A DNA stretch of 64,000 nt from Panax quinquefolius (lineage: Eukaryota > Streptophyta > Magnoliopsida > Apiales > Araliaceae). Below the pieces are notes generated by a model that was not told where the DNA came from, did no database searches, and was given only the letters and a program-made list of their open reading frames with translations. The stretch covers positions 51,774,922 to 51,838,921 of the forward strand of contig CM035173.1 of the NCBI GenBank assembly GCA_020205615.1. Reading direction: 5' to 3'. Shown in pieces: positions 57,235 through 64,000 of this stretch; the stretch's first letter is position 1, and every line of letters begins with the position of its first letter. A program made the translations under genes and the position numbers.

Positions 57235-59245
57235 TGTGACGCCCCAAAATAGGTCCACACAACCCATTCCGAGTCGCCAAATACATGGTACAGAAACCAA
57301 ATACAAACTTCATTAATACAACTGTCGTGCAAAATATGACAATACATACGCTGAGAGTTTTAATACAAATATTATTTTGTAGACAATATCCAAACTCAAA
57401 TACAGTTCTCATTATAATTATTATCACACTATTTTATAAAATAGTGAGGACTACTAAAATAACCATCTTGGACCATTACTCCACTCCCCGACTAGTCCCA
57501 GCTACATTCTCGCCTCCTGAGAATTAAGAACAATGGAACCAAAAGGAAAAGGGTGAGCTCAACTAGCCCAGTAAAGAATATTATGACTAAGATAATGTAG
57601 AACAAATTATCATTTGTCCTCAACAGGGAAAAATCTGATAGAATACAATAGACAACAAGTTTTAGATCAACAACTGCAGTGGAAACAACAATCCATTAGA
57701 AGATTCAAGTAGAGAATAATGTCTACTATCTTCTATGATTTAAAAAATTCATCATCAATATTTTATCCCTATAATACCAATCAATAAACATTTGAAACCA
57801 TCGAATTATCCATGCACTACGGGCCAAGGATATTCGTTAGTATCACATCAACAAATTATCCATGCATTACGGGCCAAGGATATTTGTTAGTATTACCAGT
57901 GGTCATGATCGTGCCAAACAACTGTCCATCTATGCACTACGGGCCAAAGAGGACTTTTACCACATCATTTTTCTGTAACATTATGGGTCATGATTATACC
58001 AATACAAATTTTCTAGTCATAATCATACCAATCAACAGTCTATCTATACACTACGGCCAAAGATGACTTTTACCACAATATAAACATGAGGATGATGACA
58101 ATGATATAAGGAATCAATAAAGTGAGATCAAGGATAAATATTAGAGATTTATAATTTCATTTATCTAGAGTTTAAAAATGTCCAAATTATCAACATGATA
58201 ACTGCTTTGTGGAGTAAAATTCAAGAATAATATTCATGTATCAAAAATAATTTGGACAGAAAAGAAATCACTTTTGTCGTGAATAATACCCCGTGAATAA
58301 TCCCGTCATGCAAAGTACCGAATTTCCGAGTGAATAATACCCGAGTGAATAGTATCCGAGTGAATAATAACCCGTGAATAGTACCCGAATGAATAATACG
58401 ATATGAATAGTACCCCGTAACGCAAAGTACCCCGAATCCCCGAGTGAATAATACTCGAGTGAATAGTAACCCATGAATAGTAACTCGTCATGAAAAGAAC
58501 CCCGAATCCTTGAGTGAATAATACCCGAGTGAATAGTAACCCGTGAATAGTACTCTGAGTGAAAATATAGAAATTTAATAAGAAAGTTCAGACCAATATT
58601 CCAATAAAACAATACTAGATGAAGTGCAAAACTCAAGGATATTCTACTAATTTCAGGAATTATAGAAGCAATACTTACCATAGTAATTAAGTTTAGATTT
58701 AAGAATATGAAGAGAAATAACATACGAAACTGCAAATAGATTTTCACCTGTCATGCGTTACGTAATCCGCGTAGACAGGTTATTCCCATAGATTAAAGAA
58801 TGAATACGAAAATAATATTTCTTACAAATACGAAAGAAATAATACCCTTATGAATACAAAAGAAATAACACCCATTACCTTAGTAGAAGACCTGGATACT
58901 GCAATAGTGAAGTTGCATAATACTCTTCTTCTTGCTCTCTATAGTTTCTCTCTCTATAGTTTTTCTTGTGAGTCTTAGTGAATTGGTGAGAATAAAAAAA
59001 GAAATAAGCTTTTATTTATAGAAGAATGGACTAAATAGTAACTAATTCACGGACGGTCCATATTGATTTACTATTAAAATCACAACCAATTTTGCCCAGA
59101 TTGATTTACTTATTAAAACAATGACCAATTCATTCCGATTGATTTATTATTAAAACCACCACCGATTGACATCTCAGATTGATTTACTATTAAAACCACA
59201 ACCGAATACTACCATAAAAATTAGTACATCTTTCCATGGAATAAT
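57235..59245 (-). repeat. Tekay-type LTR fragment (GYP-E)
   Basis: Starts TGTGACGCCCC and follows the subfamily of the solo LTR at 24343 (shared CTATAGTTTCTCTCTC and GTGAGTCTTAGTGAATTGG). It carries hairpin motifs (57800-57955, 58044-58068), a GTGAATAGT array (58277-58560) and a donor-like AAGGTAATGG (donor G at 58878). It is cut at 59245 by GYP-F; the distal part is not found. The 159-codon frame 58268-58747 is translation of the array. Confidence 0.87.
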
Positions 59246-61853
59246 TGTAAGACCTCAAATTTTTTTTTAAATAAAAAGGAATTTCCTTTATTTATTATTT
59301 TGAAATAGTAAGGGTGGATTTGATGAATGTGGATAGTTATGGGTAAAATACGCAAATATTTTGAATAAGCAAGTGGTTATAAAATATTCATTATCGCTTG
59401 GGAATATTCGTTTGGTCGTGGAATATTCGATCGTTTGGGAATATTAAACGACTATGCAGCCTTTTGTGGGCCCATAACGGAAAGCGATTGGATGAAGAAA
59501 CGACAAATATAAGTTGTTTATAAAATCTGCGTAGTTGTTTCACAATTATCATCGTTGGAATACCCGTTGGTTAAAAACACACTAATCACGCGTTGTTGAA
59601 CAAAGAAAGACACCAGATTGCACCAATTATTGATTCTTACGTAAGAAGGCACTACTCAATAAATTACAAAGAATTATCGCTCAAAGATTTTATTTTATCG
59701 ATTCAATAATTGTTGCGTTGATATTTTATATTCATTGTTTCAATAATTGTCATTACAAGATTTTTATTATCGAAGCAATAATTCATATTATCCGAATAAT
59801 ATTATTAGATAACATTATTGGCAATGTCTAGAAAGTACCGTTTAAGGAGAGGTTTGGTCACCTAATCGCTAGGCCAAAGAAGGAGAAATTCTTATCGAAA
59901 GCCCCTCCTTCCCGGGAACTACCGTTGCCAAGATCGTGATTCGTAATATTATTGATTTATATGATGAGGAAAATATTGATTTTATGTGGATATAGATGGA
60001 GAAAAATTTTAATGTGACAATTGTTGAAAATTGAAATTTTATCTTTTTCTCGATAAAATAATTCATTTAAATATATTATTATATTTTAATAATATAATAA
60101 TGGTGATATTTTTATAACGAATGTGGGATATATGAGTATACGAGGAGGAAGAGTATTTTGTTGCAATAAATGTTTAAAACATGTTAAACATGCGGTGGAC
60201 CCCATTTATCGATCGAAATTTGATTATACTGTAAAATTGCCCGTGTGGATTTTTTTGGCCAATTTCTGCTTTGGAAATTGGAAAAACTTTCTTCGCAAAG
60301 TTGTAGAGAATTGAATTTCCTATATAAAGTCGCGTGATTCGAATTTTCGATGAAAGGGCTATTTATTATGAATTATTAAAGTTCAAGTCTCAAATAATTG
60401 ATTTTTGGAAGTTTTAATTATTTAAATTAAGAAAACGTTTTTAACGCTTTTATCACATGGTGGTGATGTCTTGGACCAAATTAGTGGGCGAGGAAATTTG
60501 AAAAAATAATATTATTAATTTATTAAATTTTTCGCTTTGAGTTCTAAGCATTTTCCTATAAATAGGTGCTTAGGTTAAAATTGAAAATCACACCGTAAAT
60601 CCAAGTTTTTCTCTATATTATCGAGCGTATTCTTATGAGTATTTTGAGTATACTTTGAGGATTGCTATACGCATGAGCTCAAGTCATAGCTTTATATCCT
60701 AGTGTTTCAACTAAATCTTGCCTTTCGAGGTAAGGGATGTTATTTTATTCGAAAATAATATTATTTCTTCAATATCATTACGCCGAAATATTGATTGGAA
60801 ATTTTATCAAATTTGAAACTTTTTCATGTCTGGGGTTACTATTCATGAGTTACTATTCACGAAGTTACTATTCATGAGTTACTATTCACGAAGTTACTAT
60901 TCATTTAGTACTATTCACGGTAAGCGTGAAGATGTTTTTTTGTGGAATTTCTATCTTTTGGTGTTTGAGTTACTATTCACGATATTTATTAATTATTTTA
61001 CGATACTGAGACTATTCACGAATACAAGACTATTCAATTAAAAATGAAAAATTTTCTTTCGCTTAAAATATCTATTCGATACTAGCTTTGATCAGATCCA
61101 TGTTTTATCATTCTTGAATTTTACACCCCTATGATTATTTTTTGAGGTATTTTGGACGTGGATAAAACAAAGTACTAATCCTTAATCCTTAATCCTTGTC
61201 ATTTTGTTTCAATCGGATTCGCTTTTTAAAAAATATTTTCATCATCTTCACCTTAAATGATGATATTATGGAATATCTTTAGCCTCAGAAAGAAAAAGAT
61301 GAATATTTGATTCCGATGTATATCGATTGATGTTGTGGATAAAATATCGACGATGAACTTTTAAATTCATATATGTAAGATAGTAGTTTGCATTATCTAC
61401 TTAACTCTTCTAATGAATTGTTGTTTCATGTAATATTGATTTAAAATTTGTCATTTCATCAGATTCTATTAGATTTTTCCTGTTCAAGACTAACGATAAT
61501 TTGTCAGATATTATCTTAGTCATAATATTCTTTATCGGGCTAGTTGAGCTCACCCTTTTCCTTGTTGTTCCATTTTTCTTCTCAGAGGCGTAGAATGTAA
61601 GCGAGTACTAGTCGTCGGTATGGAATGAAGGTTCTAGAGAGAGTTGTTTAGTAGTCCTCACCATTTTGTAAAATAATGTATCAATAATTATGATGGAGAT
61701 TTATTTCAAGTGTGAATATTGTTCAGATGGCAATATTTGTATTTAAACTCACAGCTTTATATGTTGTAATAATAAAGTTGTAGTTAATTATGTACCATGT
61801 ATTTGGCACTCAAAATGGGTTGGATGGAATGGACCTATTTTGGGGGTGTCAGC
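59246..61853 (+). repeat. GYP-F 5' LTR
   Basis: 2608 bp, TGTAAGACCTC to GGGGGTGTCA. TATA box CTATAAATA at 60555-60563; splice-donor-like GAGGTAAGGG with donor G at 60730; TACTATTCA(C/T)G arrays at 60834-60925 and 60967-61030; one degenerate hairpin motif near 61275-61310. Confidence 0.92.
60555..60563 (+). promoter_or_regulatory. Tekay LTR TATA box (GYP-F)
   Basis: CTATAAATA within CCTATAAATAGGTGCTTAGG. The same block is conserved in GYP-C (17374-17382), GYP-A (15116-15127) and both GYP-D LTRs, so it is the family core promoter. Confidence 0.75.
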
Positions 61854-62033
61854 TATTGGTATCGAAGCTTAAGGATATGATCTCCCATGGAGATCGGGGA
61901 ATAGAACTCAGGAGGGAGACGAGTAAATCCTTCGCTAAAGGTGTCCTACCTAAGCTTATTTGTTAGTTGGTCAAGATATGGGATATTATGTGATATATCG
62001 ATTTCCTTAATTAACCCTTGTTTTATGACGAAG
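60730..62033 (+). other. Predicted leader intron spanning U5, PBS and leader (GYP-F)
   Basis: Donor GAG|GTAAGGG lies about 175 bp after the TATA box. The acceptor region TTGTTTTATGACGAAG ends 8 bases before the gag ATG at 62042. The cognate GYP-C acceptor is TTGTTTTGTGGCAG (ends 21495). Splicing would remove the array-bearing U5 half, the primer-binding site and the leader. Donor-like sites occur in all eight LTR copies that include this region. This is inferred from sequence only. Confidence 0.55.
61854..61867 (+). promoter_or_regulatory. GYP-F primer-binding site
   Basis: ATTGGTATCGAAGC after the LTR end corresponds to initiator tRNA-Met priming (TGGTATCAGAGC), again deviating at the CAG. 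Confidence 0.8.
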
Positions 62034-62041
62034 ATTTGAGA

Positions 62042-63128
62042 ATGTCGACCGAGAATATTAACAAAGGAGTAAATGAGACCGTGGAGATGCTCAGATTTAC
62101 CAACGAGGAGAACGTGCAACAGTCGGGCAATGTACCTCCCGTGAACAACACCACCGAAAGCGAGATGATGAACGAGGGATGTTTAGAAGCTTTTTGCAGT
62201 TCATGCAAAATCAGACGAAGGAGACTCGTGTTCAAAATATAGGAGGAAATGATAGCAATTCACGGGTGGTCACAGCCAAGCAGTTCAAAGAGTTGGGACC
62301 ACCAGAATTCTGGGAAAAGCCGGATCCGATTAAGGCGGAGACGTGGGTCAAACAAATTACCAAAATATTCGATGTCTTGGGATGCACGGAGGAACAGAAA
62401 GTTCCATTCGCCACCTTTATGTTCCGTGAACGAGGCAGACATCGGTGGGAATCTGTGAAGCGCACTCCATCCAAACCGCACTCAACATGTCATGGGAGAC
62501 GCTTTCAGAAGCAGTTCAATGACAAGTACTTCCTCGAAAGTATTCGTCATATAAAGGAAGTGGAGTTTATTAGATCGAGCAGTAATAATAACGACGGTGT
62601 CCCAAAGACAAGGCGTAAGTTCGGATTTATCCGTGTTTGCACCTCATTTGGTGGAGAATGAGGAACGATGACGCGGATGTTTCGAGAGGTTTGAAACCCG
62701 ACATACGCCAAGATCTCATTTCTCATAAATTTTCTCTATTCAGATGTTGTCAATGTGGCTCGGCTTGTTAGAGCGAGATAACGAGTACGCTCAACCGAGG
62801 GACCATAACCGTGGATCATACCAAGATAGTAGTCAACAAAATAACGATAACCAACGGAGAAAGAAGAATACGTAGACAAAGGCCAGAACCACCGGTGGTA
62901 ATCGTGGCCATGAAAATAGAAGAAGCGAAGCCTGGGAGGAGATTTTAAAAGAGGAGATTCAACAACCACCATGTGAAGACGTCGGCCAAGAGAGCAATCG
63001 GTTCCAAGGGAGGAGAAAGACCACCGGTCAGTATGTTACAAATGCGGAAAGAGGGACATATCACCCAACCGCCCTACAACAGCTTTAAGGTATGCTATAA
63101 TTGTGGAAAAGAAGGACATATCGCTTTC
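62042..63128 (+). pseudogene. GYP-F gag with zinc knuckles, truncated
   Basis: Methionine at 62042 begins 'MSTENINKGVNETVEMLRF', but the frame shifts near 62180. The 160-codon frame 62179-62661 carries the capsid core: 'GPPEFWEKPDPIKAETWVKQ', 'ITKIFDVLGCTEEQKVPFATFMF', and 'QFNDKYFLESIRHIKEVEFI'. Two CX2CX4HX4C-type knuckles lie near 63030-63065 and 63085-63125 ('CYNCGKEGHIA'). After the second knuckle the frame runs in phase into Copia RNase H ('GYSDSDFAKCKDEKKS'), making a chimeric 92-codon frame at 62973-63251. Confidence 0.85.
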
Positions 63129-63989
63129 GAGATTGAACTTGTTGGTTATTCTGATTCTGATTTTGCTAAGTGTAAAGACGAAAAGAAATCTACATCAGGA
63201 TACATTTTTATGCTTTCAGGAGGCCCTTTTTTGTGGAGAAGTCATAAATAGAAGTTAACTACCACTTTCACGATGATGGCAGAATATGTGGCTTGTTATC
63301 ATACTACCTGTCACGCCGTATTATTGAGGATTCTTATTTCAGTACTTAAGGTTGTAGATTTCATTTCAAGGCCATTGAAAGTATTTTGTGATAATGATTC
63401 TGCTGTTAGTTTTTCCAACAACACCAGTTCGAGTGATGCTGGACTATACCTCGACACTAAGTACTTATTTGTCAGGGAAAGAGTTGAAGATCAAAGCGTT
63501 TTCATTAAGTATATTAGTACGCATGATATGTTAGTGGATCCACTTACGAAGGCATACCACCCAAGCTCTTTTTAGAGCATGTTGTTGGCATAAGTTTAAC
63601 TTGTAATCTTAATTAGTGAGTTATTTTGATGTAAGGCAATAATTTTTTTGAGCTCGTTATTTTGAACTTCACATTATGTTTATGGTTTGCTATTCTCGTT
63701 ATTGTGCACACTTCAAAATTTATGAGTAAACAATTATGTTTTGGACCATATGAATGAGTGTAATCTATTACCACTTATGTAAACTCTATTCATACCTGTT
63801 ATGATTAATGTTAATCTTTGTTCTAATAAAAGTACTAATTGTGTAACTAATGGGAATCTTGTGTTAATAGTGACACAAAGATTGTATTAATTTGCATTGG
63901 TGTTTTTATTTGAACAAGATGTAGATATTAAATTAATACTTGCCAAATTAATGATTGTAATTGTTATGTTTTGTATATAAAAGTATTTC
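63129..63989 (+). pseudogene. Inverted second copy of COP-C RNase H and 3' region
   Basis: Plus-strand frames 62973-63251 and 63273-63575 read 'YSDSDFAKCKDEKKSTSGYIFMLSGGPFLW', 'MMAEYVACYHTTCHAVLLRI' and 'LYLDTKYLFVRERVEDQSVFIKYISTHDMLVDPLTKAYHP', the Copia RNase H end. It is the reverse complement of 56044-56890 with few differences, including non-coding sequence. Here CCAGTTCG and GATGCTGG are clean where the other copy reads CCGATTCG and GATCTTTGG. Confidence 0.88.
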
Positions 63990-64000
63990 AGAAGACCTAA
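63990..64000 (+). repeat. Probable start of a Tekay LTR at the window edge
   Basis: AGAAGACCTAA follows ATTTC exactly where the first COP-C copy carries the GYP-D junction (reverse complement TGCAAGACCCCG after ATTTC). Only 11 bases are visible. Confidence 0.45.

Larger units (their letters stand above)
59246..63128 (+). mobile_element. GYP-F: 3'-truncated Tekay element, plus strand
   Basis: A complete-looking 5' LTR (59246-61853), primer-binding site, leader and gag up to the second zinc knuckle, then an abrupt switch to Copia RNase H at about 63129-63135. No protease, RT or integrase. It lies inside the antisense LTR fragment GYP-E (possible target duplication ATAAT at 59241-59245, right copy lost). 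Confidence 0.88.

Noticed and set aside
58268..58747. 159-codon minus-strand frame rich in Y, S, G and I
   Set aside because: It translates the GTGAATAGT array of a Tekay LTR and shows no domain.
1..64000. tRNA, rRNA or host protein-coding genes
   Set aside because: No tRNA-like cloverleaf, rRNA segment or non-transposon domain was recognised by reading; a covariance or homology search was not possible here.

Overview
This window is plant nuclear DNA, most likely from an AT-rich, repeat-rich angiosperm (probably a eudicot; species not identifiable). It is a nest of LTR retrotransposons. No intact host gene, tRNA, rRNA or CRISPR array was recognised. Nearly every long reading frame is retrotransposon gag/pol, an antisense retrotransposon ORF, or translated repeat DNA.

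Layout, left to right (labels are mine). COP-A (1-8495, +) is a Ty1/Copia element with long LTRs whose 5' LTR is cut by the window edge. It sits in the 3' LTR of GYP-A (8496-16460, -), a Ty3/Gypsy chromovirus of Tekay/Del type. GYP-A sits in another LTR of the same superfamily, GYP-B (16461-17079, -), which abuts or interrupts the 5' LTR of GYP-C (17080-18199 and 20711-21316, +). That LTR also carries an antisense solo LTR (18200-20705, target-site duplication AATAT). The GYP-C body (21317-23445) has an unusual coiled-coil ORF where gag is expected, and has lost RT. It ends at a junction with COP-B (+), a relative of COP-A split over 23446-45648 by a Tekay solo LTR (24343-27172, TSD GTTTT), a Copia solo LTR (28275-29706, TSD GTATG), and a large insert in its 3' LTR. 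That insert is an unassigned 1.9 kb segment holding a hAT-type MITE (31084-31770) and a 11.9 kb Tat-lineage Gypsy element (31949-43888, TSD GGGGA).

The Tat element is the best preserved unit. It has gag, protease, RT, RNase H and integrase on +, then a 127-bp tandem array, then an antisense gene with two apparent introns that encodes a 'putative gypsy type transposon' domain protein. To its right lie a foldback element (about 46343-46757), COP-C (-, 47013-57050) interrupted by the full-length but internally deleted Tekay element GYP-D (47464-56043, TSD GAAAT), a Tekay LTR fragment (57235-59245, -), a truncated Tekay element GYP-F (59246-63128, +), and an inverted second copy of the COP-C RNase H/3' region (63135-63989). 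That second copy ends at the same Tekay insertion junction as the first.

Main points of interest: (1) every Tekay LTR carries a conserved splice donor about 170 bp downstream of the TATA box, and a matching acceptor lies just before gag, which predicts a leader intron removing the U5 repeat arrays and the primer-binding site; (2) arrays of a hairpin motif and of a GTGAATAGT motif in that predicted intron; (3) the coiled-coil ORF of GYP-C; (4) the spliced antisense gene and satellite-like array of the Tat element; (5) an inverted duplication at the right end; (6) sequence errors concentrated at CAG/CTG trinucleotides, probably consensus errors at methylated CHG sites, which explain many frameshifts and mean that 'pseudogene' calls here may partly be artefacts.
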